Shown here one piece after another: positions 10,383-22,487 of a DNA stretch of 64,000 nucleotides. Origin of the DNA: Andrena cerasifolii (lineage: Eukaryota; Arthropoda; Insecta; Hymenoptera; Andrenidae); contig NC_135121.1 in assembly GCF_050908995.1 (NCBI RefSeq), positions 6,758,001-6,822,000 of the forward strand. Reading direction: 5' to 3'. The position numbers and the translations under genes are program-made. The notes below the pieces were generated by a model. It searched no databases and was not told where the DNA came from. It worked only from the letters and a program-made list of their open reading frames with translations. How positions within the stretch are numbered: the stretch's first letter is position 1; every line of letters begins with the position of its first letter.

Positions 10383-10397
10383 TTATGACTCAGTCAG
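10383..10397. repeat. Target-site duplication, copy 2
   Basis: TTATGACTCAGTCAG, identical to 9788-9802 and immediately next to the first base of the 5S-like head. Confidence 0.85.
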
Positions 10398-10569
10398 GGC
10401 CAGTTGGAGCATTTGGGAGCACGAGCACCCATGGTGTTTTCCAAAGCCGCGCGGAAGGGAGCTCGAAGCCAGTGATACCGCGGGCGTACAACGGGTATAG
10501 GAGAGCATCTGACTACTCCACGCGATGCAGCAGACATTTTTCCTTCGGAAAGCATCAAGAGAAATCGTA

Positions 10570-11589
10570 GGGGAGAGCGGGGACAAAAGTAATTCTTTTT
10601 ACATTTGGCCTAGCCTACAATTATCTTTTATAGATATAAAAATTAAAATTATGTCTTAAGATACTGTGTTTCTTGGTCCATCATTTGAGCCCAGATTCAG
10701 GCCCTACGTGATAAGTGGTTAAAAAGTTATGGCAGTTTTCCCCAGTGACTGTCATTGTTACTTTTGTCCTGCAGGGGTAGGAGGAAAGTAACATACCGTG
10801 GGGACGAAAGTGACACTAATTATTTTGAGGAGAATTAAGTAAAAACACTTCGTCCAACGCAAAAATGATTTTTTATTGCAAAAAAAAATGATAGAAAGAA
10901 ACATTTAAATAAACATATTTTAAGTAACGATAAAAACAAATAAATTTTAAATAACGAAAGGTGGAAAGCATAAGCAATTGTGTATTTAGTTGAATGATAG
11001 GTATTAAATTTCACCTAATTCGAATGAAAATTATGACACATGTAGTGAAGATCACCCATGCGGCAGTCTTCGTGGGTCTAACCCTTAAAATCTAGACATT
11101 TTGGATGATTCTCTCTCGAACAGCTTTCGCTGAAAGGGTTCAAACAAACCAGACATAGATAATCATTATCATCTGAAGAATTCCTGTCCTGCATGCTATT
11201 TTGCTCGCCCAAGTAACATGTTACTGTCGTCCCCAGCCATGCTTTTCAGAATAGAACTGTTATATTATACAAACTATACAAGACGTGTTACAATTGAATA
11301 CAGGAACTTACAAAGACATTATCTAAGAACGCTCTAGCAAATAATTGGTTTAATATCTATAGTTTAACTATGAATATTAACAAACAAAAATTAGGAGAAA
11401 CTTAGCTGAACGATCTAAATAACAAATTTAGCTTGCCCAGGGTATACGATTCGTGTTAGCGTCACTCACTACAATGAAAGAGACAATATATACATGTAAC
11501 TGTGTAAAGCAAACGTTTTGAAATGTTTGTGGAAGGGGGGAGAAGGCGTGTTACTTTCATGATGCCGTTACGTTTGCCCCGCTCTACCC
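10570..11589. mobile_element. MITE of the GGGGAGAGCGGGG family, 1020 bp, TA duplication
   Basis: Ends GGGGAGAGCGGGGACAAAAG and, inverted, GGGTAGAGCGGGGCAAACG, each next to TA (10568-10569, 11590-11591). Imperfect internal copies such as GGGGACGAAAGTGACA repeat the terminal motif. Related in end sequence to 14409-15283. No transposase seen. Confidence 0.8.
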
Positions 11590-11591
11590 TA

Positions 11592-11784
11592 AGTTACGTT
11601 TTGTTTTCAATACAGAAGCGAAATAGGTTGGCATAACGTGCAGCGCCGACAGCGGCAGTCACGCGCGTTAAACGATTGTGTTACGCTGAGCGCCAGTGGA
11701 TCGCGCGCCGTCGTTGAGTACCACTGTCAACGGCGCACGTTTTGCCAAACTATTTCGTTCCTCTATTGAAAACAAAACGTGACT
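11592..11784. mobile_element. Foldback MITE, 193 bp, abutting the previous element
   Basis: Inverted arms of about 60 bases (AGTTACGTTTTGTTTTCAAT on the left, AGTCACGTTTTGTTTTCAAT inverted on the right), TA at 11590-11591 and 11785-11786. The left TA is also the right TA of the 10570-11589 element, so the two share one dinucleotide. Confidence 0.75.
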
Positions 11785-12599
11785 TACCACTTCTGTTGAT
11801 GGTTTCTCCATGAAAAATGTCTGCTGCATCGCCTGGAGCAGTCAGATTTTCTCCTAGACCCTTAGTTTCGGAAATAAATTGAAAGATATCTGCAAAAAGG
11901 GGTGCATTTCGGGCGTTCTTTTCTCTTTGATCGTTGTTCAAACATATTTAAATGTTCGTAATGTACTAATAATTTATCTCGTTGTATTCGGGAGGGTTCA
12001 TAGAATAATTTGATGGAAAAGCAACCGAATAACTATTACTGTTTCGACACAAAACCTGTTCAAAGTTGAAAATTTGCAGGTTTTTTAAAAATCGCATTTC
12101 TCAAAAACTGAGTGTGGTGGCGACAAACGATTTGCGGATTCGTTTCCAGGGCACGAAAACGTGTCAGAAACGACTACTGAATGTTACAAGTGCGAAAATT
12201 AATGCTTTGTTGATCGTTTCTTGACAATGAATTTGTTTAAAACGGAGCAAGATAATTATTAGAATTTGTGGGGTAGTTCATTTTATTCTTGGCCACTGCA
12301 CACAGTACCTACTGTAAATATTTATTGCATCGCTCGAATATTTAGCGTGTAGGTATCCACTTACACCCCATTCGGTATTAGTAAGTACTCGGAGGGCACT
12401 TTTGCGCGATTGTTCACTAAACATACATTTAAATAAGTCATTAACTACTTTATCAATCACGTAGTCATGAAGATTGTTTCACATCCATTCAGTGACTCTG
12501 AAGGTGGTGCAATAAATACTCCCAGTACCGTACCTTTTCCAATATTTACGGTGACTGGACTGAAATATGAACAAGTATCGAATCTAATTCAGACGCGAA
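11785..12599. other. Intergenic sequence, no gene recognised
   Basis: Short open frames only, with no domain recognised. Nothing else stands out. Confidence 0.4.
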
Positions 12600-13160
12600 C
12601 CGCAATAATTCCGAATTCGCGTGGGGGGTGCTGTCCTGGGTCAGCAAAGATCCATAAATAGGGAATAAAATAAAGGACTGGAGGAGGGCGACATATCGAA
12701 GAATCAGCCCGCCAACAACCCCGATTCCCAAGTATCTTCCCGACAAAGCCTCTTGGGGAGCTTATTATTATTTGTTCGACGACGGGCACCGTATGGGGCC
12801 CATGTCCCTTAGTACGTCGTCTCCTGTGATATCAGATAATCCTTAGGGAAAAAACAGAGGCACAGGGTCGTATAGACATTGGTATAGGGGCAGAGTGGAC
12901 GGCTGCAAATCTGGAAGATACGAGTAACGTTGTCCGGTTGGGAGAGGTGGCTTCGGTTGGCTCTCCTCATCGGGCACCAGCTTTCGTCCCCGTTTTTTAT
13001 CATTCTCACGGCGCCAAGACCTAACCAACGGTTTCATTTCCTTGGTTATCCCTGCCCTGGGCAAGCCGCCGGCATAAAAACGTCGTTCCGTGGCCAACAA
13101 TAACGTGGCACGACCATGTCCGTCACATTTGTTCCCACAAGGAAATTAAAGGCGCGGAGG
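12600..13160. other. GC-richer block of unknown nature
   Basis: About 560 bases clearly richer in G and C than both flanks, with several overlapping minus-strand open frames (66-85 codons). None shows a family motif. No terminal repeats or target duplication were found. Candidates are a degraded retroelement or a CpG-rich regulatory block; I cannot choose. Confidence 0.4.
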
Positions 13161-14408
13161 ACTGATGTCGGTAATGAAAAGAGTCTAACAGCGGCTTATT
13201 TCGGGTTCTCGCGTAACAGCGCTGATTTAATCAGCTTTGCATTCGCCTGTCCATGACGCTACTTCGGGGCGATTGTCGATGGGGATTTGTGGATATCTTT
13301 TATTTAGGAACTTGGAAATTATTGGTGATTATAAGCGGTAAAACGTTGTGGGTTATCTCAGGAATGTTTTCTGCAAATTGGATTTATAAGTAAACACAGA
13401 GTTTGTAATAATGACTGATGTACAACGATCGTTAAGTCTAGTTAAGTATGCTTTTTTTTAGACTTGAGTGGTTAACTGGTTTTAATTTAAAAGAGTTTTA
13501 GTAATAAAAAAGAATAATTATTTAGTAAAGCAAATATAGACTTTTCTTCCTGGGTTTAACACTGCGAAACAGCACGTAATATATTCTAAATAATGTTTAC
13601 TTAATGTTGGGGAACCCTGTGAACGTAATTACATTTAGAATGGTGTTTGTGCAATGTGTAAACTAAATAAATTAGTTATTAGAGCAACCCGCAGAGCGTA
13701 ATGTACCTAATTAATTTTTTAGAACGGACATTTTTTATGTCAGAAGTTCAATTTTCATAAAGACACATTTTCTCTGAGAACGTCGTGCAAGAAATTCATT
13801 ATAAAATTATATTAATCCTGCAGTTATATAATAATCACTGTATATAAATATTTCAATTCTGTTATGTAAGTTTTCAATTGGTCATCAATGACAGTCATTT
13901 AACGCGAGCATGATATATTACATTCAAATAATCACTTTAGGATAATAACTTTTAAAAATTATTGTTTATTACGTACATTAGTTTACTAAAGAAAGTCAAT
14001 AAATTGCAAAATATAATATAATTTCTAACTACTACAAATGAAGGATAATTTACTTTTTAAACTAAAACCATTTTATGCAGGGTGCACCTTTAGGGATAAA
14101 GAAAATCATACAAACTCTTGATGCCAAAGGAAATAAAAAATTGTCTACTGTTTTACAATCCGAAGCTTTGTTGTTGAGATATGTACAAGCAACTGAAATT
14201 TCAGTGTTCGGTTTTCGAAGTTAAATAGTTGAATGGGCACATCCACAATTTCACATATGTAAAAGAAATACCTATGCATATATATTGAATCAGTTTTGAA
14301 ATCCATTTTAAATAAAATTGCACAGTAATAAGAGTTAAGTGGCAAAATCGAGGATTTCTGTTGAAATAACAAACTTGTGGTTCATATTGTATAAAGCCCA
14401 ACTGTGTA
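13161..14408. other. AT-rich intergenic sequence, nothing recognised
   Basis: Very AT-rich with no supported gene. Small open frames near 14145-14530 have no recognisable motif, and one crosses into the next MITE. Confidence 0.45.
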
Positions 14409-15283
14409 GGGGAAAGTGGGGCATAACTGGGTGCCTAATGTATTTCTCCTGCTGGCATAAAGTCAGACGGCAAAATAAACTTTGGACACCGCTAGCCTTA
14501 CAGAATCAAAAAATGAGAATTCTTATTTGAAAAATCTATTTGACTCACAGGAAAACAAGTTTTCTCGGAAGTAGGCAAGTACCCGGTTTTACTCTATAGG
14601 TGTGGGTAATATCGGGTACCTATTAAAAAACGCATAAAATATGATATAATTATAAAGCCATTATTACTATTATTGTAGAAACCATAAAGAAAGATATTTT
14701 AACATATATTAATTTGTACATAAATTTATTTTAATTTATCTAGTGCTCAAAAATCACAAATAAACTCGCCCTCCTCAACATTTGTGCAAATCTCATGAGC
14801 CCATCCGCGATCTATACATATAATCAAGATTATTATATGATTTTTTAAAGATTAGAAATCAGCTTCTATGAGAAAGTATGGGTACCCGATTTTGCCCCAT
14901 ACTCAAGTACCCGATTTTGCCCCAAACGAGGTGATTTACTAAACATTAAATATTTACACTTCAACATGCGATAAGGAACCGGGTAAAACGTAAAAGTACT
15001 GTGTAAAGGCTACAGAATACAATGCAGTACTTACCGTAATAGACTCTTTAAATCCAAGTGGTATAAAAAAGGCAATTCGCCAACGCAACGCTGGAACTTT
15101 TCAACTCGAAATTTTTAAACTTCCCTGAATGAAAAACTACGACGGTCTTTGCTCTGCGATTGATCTCATACCGTGGTGAGGTCCACCCGAATGTAACACG
15201 TTGGGTGCATATCGCAGCTCTTGTCTTAGGAAAACAATGGTACCCGGTCTGACCCGCGTACCCGATTTTGCCCCACTTTCCCC
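14409..15283. mobile_element. MITE of the GGGGAAAGTGGGG family, 875 bp, TA duplication
   Basis: Perfect inverted ends GGGGAAAGTGGGGCA, each next to TA (14407-14408, 15284-15285). The interior repeats the motif GTACCCGATTTTGCCCCA at least three times, apparently subterminal repeats. No coding capacity. Confidence 0.88.
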
Positions 15284-15285
15284 TA

Positions 15286-16307
15286 CTCAATATAATTGCC
15301 AAATATCATAAATATTTCCCCGCAATTTTACACTACTTTTAACATATTAAGCAATCTATTAATGTCTCTTTAATTTGTTTATAGAAAAACTGCCCGAGGC
15401 CTCGACCTTCGGTTTTGATGAAACTGTACAGGTCAGTGAACTTCGAACGAATTACTTCAAACTTTCCTTATCACCGTATCGTTTTATTTCATATTATAGC
15501 CACACTTTAATTTGCATGCCTAATTTCTACAGTTACTTATGACAGGTAAATGAAACTAAATACAAAAGCAGGAACAACAATTTTTCTACTTTATTAGGTG
15601 CAGTAAAATTAATTATATATTTACTCTCTGCTTTCTTAAAATAGAGCAGCTGAAATAGAAAGAAATAAATATTTATTGTGTTGCATGTGACACAGTATCA
15701 TTCCTTTTACGGTGAATTAACTTTATAAGAAACAAATTGTAAACGGTAAGTGCAGTGTATGCAGGTACATACATATGGAAACCGATTGCTACTAACTGGC
15801 AGGAGGCGGTAGCGAAACTGTTGTGTTCAGACAAACGTTGCTGTAGCCATTTAAATGCGAGTGGTTATACACAGTGTAAGGCTGGGTATCGACGAGTGTA
15901 ATGCAACGTGTAATGCAACATGTAACGCAGCACGAGCTTTATGGACGTATCACGAATGTTTCGCTGACCTAACTGCGAGTTATTGGAACTCGTGGTCTGC
16001 TTGCAGTTGCAACGAACATGCCGGATGAACAAATCCTTGTCGTGGGCTTTCTTTAATACTCAAATGACGAAAAATCGAGTTGTACAAAAGTAAAGTTTGC
16101 CTCGCCTGGCTTCCTTAAACGTCTGCATACATCGTAACGCGTGACATTTACAATAACACGATAAAAACATTTGTTAACAAAAATTTGCAAGGGGTACAGC
16201 AATTTATAACTAAAAGTATATTTCTAAAAAAGTCCAAACTACGTTAGCATCTCTAGTAATTAGTTGGTAATTAATTAACTAGAAAAATTGAGTACTAACA
16301 AGGAGAG
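15286..16307. other. Intergenic sequence, no gene seen
   Basis: Mostly AT-rich. A GC-richer patch at about 15770-16030 has no open frame of note. It includes a local tandem motif TAATGCAACGTG / TAATGCAACATG near 15900. Confidence 0.4.
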
Positions 16308-16690
16308 GTTCCCAGGTGTCCGCCTCCGATTACTTTGGTTTTTGGATATGTTTTAAAGGACTGAAAAATAAAAAATAAGTGTCTTTTTATTTTGACCTGC
16401 TTGAAAGTTTAGGGGGTGAAACCACTCAACAATGTTCAAAAGAATAGTTGGTGCCCGCCTCCGATTGCTTTGGTCTTTGGATATGTTTTAGAGGACCCAT
16501 ATAACTTTGAGGGGTGGTGTCACACCCTAAACATGCAAACAGGCCAAAATAAAGATACCTGTTTCTTATTTTTCAGCACTCTAAAACATATCTAAAATTC
16601 AAAGCAATCGGAGGCGGGCACCAACTATTCTTCTGAACTTTGGGGGTGGTTTCACCCCCTAAACATTCAAGCAGGCCGAAATGAAAAGGC
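16308..16690. repeat. Compound inverted repeat with CGCCTCCGATT modules
   Basis: A module containing CCGCCTCCGATT...TTTGGATATGTTTTA occurs directly at about 16320 and 16458 and inverted at about 16573-16621 (AAAGCAATCGGAGGCGGGCA). A companion TTAGGGGGTGAAACCAC segment also recurs. Foldback MITE structure is likely; ends are not resolved. Confidence 0.7.
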
Positions 16691-17218
16691 GCGTATTTGG
16701 GTAACTTCTCGATGGTCAGCGTTTCTCCATGAAAAGTTTCCTCTTCTGCATGCTACAGTCGTAAATTTGTTTACGCTGCAATAACGTATGGAAATGGCGC
16801 CCTTCTTAAACGTCCGGAAAGAAAAATTTTATAACGTGCGAAAGAAATGCAAAATTGAAGATTTTCGAAAATTATATCCGCAAACGCGGGCGCGAGTCAG
16901 GAGAACTGAACGCGAGCGAGCAGGGGTAGCCCGAGAGAGAGTGAGAACGTTACCGGCAGTCACAGCTACCTTTTACTTATACGGTCTAGCAAAGCCAGCA
17001 ATTCCTTACGATTTTTATTCATATGAAAATAAGAAATTCCTGTTTTGTTTAAGTAATTGCTTTTTAAGCTAATAAGGCTAATAATTTGGCTAATAAGGAA
17101 TTGCTTGTAGGACTTGCTTAGTTTTTATTCATCAGGCCCAATAGTATATTCAATTGCTTGAAGTTATCCCGGGTAATGTCCGGGTACCCGGGTACCCGAC
17201 GGATCAAAAAGTAACAGC
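16691..17218. other. Intergenic sequence with a 94-codon open frame of unclear status
   Basis: The plus-strand frame 16788-17072 is basic but has no known motif. CCGGGTACCCGGGTACCCG at about 17180-17198 is a short GC palindrome like the hAT-like element at 25 kb. I see no supportable gene. Confidence 0.35.
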
Positions 17219-17456
17219 CCTGATAACCATCTGTCTCCAGTCTGACATCAGGGATTGGTAGCAGGCTCTGGCTCTGGCACGAGAGCGCAGAGTCTGACGT
17301 CAGAATCATAGCAGACGGCAGAATCTGCTGCGGGTCTGCTGCCAATCTGACATCAGGCACTGACGTCAGGCTCTGCACCTCAGAACGCAGCCATCTGCGG
17401 ACACAGACGACTACGGTTCTCATGTCAGATTCTGCTGCCCACATCTGGCTATCAGG
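17219..17456. mobile_element. Dispersed MITE-like repeat, copy 1 (CCTGATAACCA ends)
   Basis: Starts CCTGATAACCATCTGTCTCC and ends TGGCTATCAGG, an inverted pair. Closely matches 39592-39814 over its length, including ATAGCAGACGGCAGAATCTG and CAGAACGCAGCCATCTGCGG. GC-rich relative to flanks. A longer CTGACATCAGGCACTGACGTCAG segment is internal to this copy. Confidence 0.8.
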
Positions 17457-17690
17457 GAGCTTCCTTCAAGTTTCAAGCGAAGTAGAGACTCCTTCAATTT
17501 CACTTACCTTGAAATACAACTTGACAAATGGGGATGAGGCCTTACTGCTTTATAGAAAATTACCAATTTCCACATTGAACCATGAATTTCGAGACAGTAG
17601 ATATAAAACAGCATCTCAGTTTTACATACACGCACACACGCCTGGATCCAAACATTCTCATAATCATTAATTATATAGTAACCTTATTAA

Positions 17691-17967
17691 CCCTTAACTG
17701 GTATACTGTTTTTGGCAAACGTGACTGGTATACTGGGGTGGTGGCAGACCCCAAATAAAAAAGGACACAGAAATTTGTAAAGTCGACACTAGAGCAACCA
17801 CTATGAATATTTTCATCTTAGGTAATGTATAAAATAATAGAAGCGTAGAAAGTTAAACTATTATTATAAAATTAATTAGAAATTCAGTTTACCACCTTAG
17901 ACAACTGAAAATTGTACATCGAACTTTGGGTGCTTGGGGTCACGAGCGACCCCAGGATACCAGTTAA
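17691..17967. mobile_element. piggyBac-like MITE, right end decayed
   Basis: Left end TTAA then CCCTTAACTGGTATACTG; right end carries the inverted CCAGGATACCAGTTAA. A second inverted pair is TGGGGTGGTGGCAGACCCC against GGGGTCACGAGCGACCCC. The right TTAA duplication is no longer clear. Confidence 0.6.
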
Positions 17968-19098
17968 GCATACATATACCCTTCACCCCTAGAACTGACA
18001 ATGAGTAATTCTTTTTAAAATAGATGCAATTATGTAGCTTAAAATTCAGATACAACCTAATCCCAATTATAAAAGCAGTGAAAAATTCGAGAGGTATAAT
18101 AACCTACGCACCCCAGGTCCTTAAAGCACCGATGCCCAAAAACTGTGCTGAATAAACTCCCGGGTTCTTGACTCGAGGGAAGATAAATAATCCAGGGTCC
18201 TACTACTGCCTCTGTCCCCTGTACTTCGAGATAAAACACTTCTCAAAAGCATCGTACAGAGAAATGGAAATTAATGACATACTTTCCCATTGAAATTCAC
18301 TTGCCACACTCATTCGTTGATTTAATATTTAATTTATTGGCCCCGAAAGGAAGCCAGTGAAGCGAACATAATTCCACGAAGATTTTAGGAAAACCTCGTT
18401 TAGTGTAATGAGTGGAAACCAATTGTTTCCATTTGAGTGATTAACAACTATTATCAGCGACAAATGTACCAACACAAATGCACATTGGTATGTAATATTT
18501 AAATTCGACCGACCGCGATGTAATTGATACGGCGAATATCACTACATATGTTGGTAACTTCAAAGAGATTTATTCAAATCGATCGAACGTTATCCGACAT
18601 GTAACCGCATAGAGCGAACAAGTTGATTAATCGTGGGATATTGCGACGTACTCATACTCATCGCGCGAGATATACACCAAGCTGCATAATTGAATTGACT
18701 AATGCGGAAAACCGAGACATAAGAGCGTGACATACAAATCCGTAACAGCCCACGGTACGTACCTATGCACGAGAGAAGTCAGCTAACATAGGGATAATTA
18801 CCTACGGTGTTATTTGTTCAAACCCCACTGTCAAGGGAGGAAATGAAAATATTTTTTTTCACCTTCCTTCTTTATGTAATAGCTTTGAATGATTTTTATT
18901 CGTTCATTTCTCACCATACACTATCGATTCCCAGCTTACCTAAGATTTATATATTCTTAAAAATTAAAAAAATTGAAAATTAACATTCTTTCTATGTAGA
19001 TGTTTAAATTTTACAATTTATTGCACGTCCCGCATTATTATATTTTTATTCGTCGAGGCTAGAATTTTAGTAAAACTGGTATTTTTACACTATGGAAG
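17968..19098. other. Intergenic sequence, no gene recognised
   Basis: No supported gene. Moderately AT-rich; bases 18300-18800 look complex rather than repetitive and could include conserved regulatory sequence, but nothing specific is visible. Confidence 0.4.
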
Positions 19099-19102
19099 TT
19101 AA

Positions 19103-19276
19103 GGGGAGGTTCCGGTCTAGAGCTTCAAGAAATAGGTGATCTTTAGGAATTAATTAAAGGAAAACTACTATATATAATTTAATGGGCCTTTTGCATTGTA
19201 TTAAGGATGTCTTAAATTATAGAAATATATTTTTTGTTTTATAATTAATCATTACAGACGGTACTGGAGAGTCGTT
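19103..19276 (+). mobile_element. Truncated copy of the 968-bp TTAA element
   Basis: TTAA at 19099-19102 followed by GGGGAGGTTCCGGTCTAGAG and then the same sequence as 6370-6540 (CATTGTATTAAGGATGTCTT, ATTACAGACGGTACTGG). The match stops near 19276 and no right end follows. Confidence 0.85.
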
Positions 19277-22106
19277 ATTATCATTATTGTATAATCGATG
19301 TGACTGTGGCCGCGTAACTCATACGCACTTCGAATAGTGGCTTGCCTTTTCTTCACGAATATTTCTGCAATATTTCGCGAACATGATTTAGGAAATTACC
19401 GCGCCATAGATTTCCGCCCAGAACACTCGTATTTCATGAGGACCACATACACGAAGTAAAAAAATTCAATTAAATCTCGGTGGGAGCACGTAGGTATGCC
19501 ACTCATACATCGGCTACCTCGTTTCAAATGAAAATAACAACGATGAATTGCAGATAGTAAACTTGAGATGTCCAAAGTAAACAAATCATCGAAATTATAA
19601 GGAGAGAAACAAATAAATAAAGTAGGAGAATAAAGTAATACCGAAAGGAATGAAAATGAATGTTAATCGGAAGAATAGGGGGTTAAGAAAAATGAATTTT
19701 GAGATGAATGAAGTGTTTCATCTTGTATTTTATTCATAAAAAATATATGAGGCTTACAAGAGAACACCGCGAACCCGGACTCACCGATTGTAACGCAACA
19801 TTGTGGGTTTTTAGAGTGATTCAAAACAAGAAAAACGGTGTCTTTCATTTGGGCCCTATCGCCATTTAAGGGGGTGAAAACTAACCTCAAACTCAAATTG
19901 GCACTTCCACTTTTTCGCGTATAACTCCTAAAGTACAAGAGACAGAAAAAAATGTTTCAAACAAAAGTTTAATGGTGCAATAAGCGCTACAAACTTCCGT
20001 TAACAGAATTTTGAAAAGAGTTAAAAACAATATATATATAACTGACGAAAAAACAAAAACTTTTTTACAAAAACTATGATGAAATTTCAATTAAAAAAAA
20101 CTATTAAAATACATTCTTCAGACCTTGAAATTGACCCATGATTTTTTTCATAACGATCAGATCCTTCAGATGAGAATGGCAGTCGTTCAAAAATTGTTCT
20201 GGGTGTGAGCCACCCAGGTGTGTCAAAGTCGATCGAAAAAAGAGGCGTGTCAACGAAGGGTTAAATCTCTGCTAATGAAGAATTGCTTGCTACTTCTACT
20301 AGACCAGTCTAAAATCGAGAGCAGTTTTGAAAAATAATAAGTTTCGAGTACCCGAGATCTCTTCCTTATCTGAAAGTAAAAGATTTACAGAAAAGATGAA
20401 GTTCAGTGTTTGAGTTCCCGAATCAACGTATCATTATCTTCGGCTGGCTACTAACGATACAGAACAACTGCAGTATTCAAAGTCCCCAACTTTAATCGGC
20501 AGCCGCTGAAGAAATGTAAGATACTTCATTCCCCCGGAAGTAGTAACCATAGGATCAGGGAATTAGCTCAAAAGTCTGTATCTCGTAGAAAGTTCGACAG
20601 CTAGTTCGAGGAAGTCAATCCACCGTCTAACGAGGCCATCGAAAGCATCGAGGCGTTCAGTTTCGCCTTCCCCTACGCTGGGAGCTGAGATTAGTACCAG
20701 GGCTCTGTTCATCCTGCGGTGATGGAATCCGAGCTTTCGTTCGTCCCACTATTCTACCCTAGCTCTCTGTCTCTCTGTTAAACTTCAAAGGCATGTAGCT
20801 TCTTTAAAATGGCATGCACGAAGTACTCCCGGGAGGCCAAAGTTTATCAACGCGTCCCACTAAGCGTGTCTAAGAAGTGGAGGCATCCCAACACGAGTTC
20901 ATGAATGCATCCTTACCAAAGGCATTCCAAATTTCACTTTCCTTGGATGGCTCCATTGTTATCAATAAATTGGGAATCGTGTGACGTTGTTTGGACCTAA
21001 TAGCGAAATATAAACAGTCATAGTTAGGTATATACTATATTTTATTAAAAATTATGGCATTAGTAAGTACCAGACTTGGGTAAAAATTGTTTGAAATAAT
21101 GTGGTTACATTATGGCAGTACTGTAGAAATAATGAACTACTAAAGTAACTTTGAAAGAGTAAGCTTATTTTGTGCCAAGAGCAAATAAGTCATTTCGAAA
21201 TAATTTTTCTAGTTTTCTTAACAGGTTCGAACAAAATGATAAATGATTTTGAGTTAGGAAAAATCATTTATCACACACACACATCAGCTACACCTACAAC
21301 ACTAATAATCTACTCCAGAGATTGTCTATAAAAGTATAGAAATCGTCATATTATATTTAATAACCCCTTTAAGGAAGAAGTGATTAATTGTAAGTAATAA
21401 TTAGGAAGTTTAATAAAGGACTTAAAATAAGTGTATGTATGTACATTGCATAGTAGAGTAGAACATTGCACAACTAGCAGATTAATACTAAAATCCTTTG
21501 TTACTTCATTAGAGAATTAAGAATAGTAAAATGAGAAAGGGATTTGCTACAGAATCACGTATTGTACATTATCCTTGTTCATACAGGTGTTTTGTAAATG
21601 ATGAAATACAATACTTCTCCTACACAATACTTCACCTGTATCGTACACTTCTGAAACATTACATATTGGTGCAAGGCCCACAGAAGCCTAAAACTTTAAT
21701 CGGGGTTTCTAGAATGTTGCTTCTCCTGCTCAATAGCAACTGAAGTACCAGAACCTCATCTTCAAAACCAACGAACGAACGCGTACATGGACGGCTGTAA
21801 CAGATTAGAGATTAGAGGATTACCAAGCGAGCTTTTCCTTAATTGGGATCCTTTTATGTGATCCTATGCTGCATACCTGACCAACCATGAAAATGGTTCT
21901 TCGTGAAGTGTATGTAGGTCCAAAAATCCTGGATCTTATGAAGTCTTCTTGAAGACAATTATTAGAATTTTGTAGTTGGTAAACTGCGAGTCGTTTATTT
22001 AATAATGTCTAATAAAATCAGTTGGGGGATGTATCTGGTTCTTTAAGTATTACATATTGGAAAATTCAATAACAAATACATGAAATTATTATTTACATAT
22101 TAGGTA
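19277..22106. other. Intergenic sequence, no gene recognised
   Basis: No domain in any frame. 19865-19960 has a GGGGGTGAAAA motif also seen near position 50 and in 16308-16690, suggesting repeat remnants. 20440-20960 is GC-richer and complex; an unannotated regulatory block is possible. Confidence 0.4.
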
Positions 22107-22329
22107 GGGTAGTTTTACTGTTTTTGGCCATGTGCATAATTATCTTATTTTTAAACTGCTTGCAGATCATTATTATGTGGAGAATTTCACATTATAAATA
22201 TTTTCGTTTAGTATACCGCCAGATGTATAAGGTTATATTTATTGCTTACACGAAAAAATATTATATTCTTTAAGAAGTGGCCACAAATGGTACAGTACCT
22301 TAAAGTGGCCACAAATGGTACATCTACCC
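22107..22329. mobile_element. Short MITE, 223 bp, TA duplication
   Basis: Ends GGGTAG / CTACCC inverted beside TA (22105-22106, 22330-22331). Arms contain TTTTTGGCCA and, as two nearby direct copies on the other side, GTGGCCACAAATGGTAC. Same general design and almost the same size as 60186-60407. Confidence 0.65.
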
Positions 22330-22487
22330 TACATCTATATTTAAGACCCAGGCTCATCCGTAGTCGACTTCATATGGTTGGCCTTTTTCTTCACGAACAT
22401 TTCTACAATATTTATAGATGTTGTTTGAAGGTCAATATATAATACAGCATGAATCAGCTGCAAGAATTTAATACTAACAATAACATA

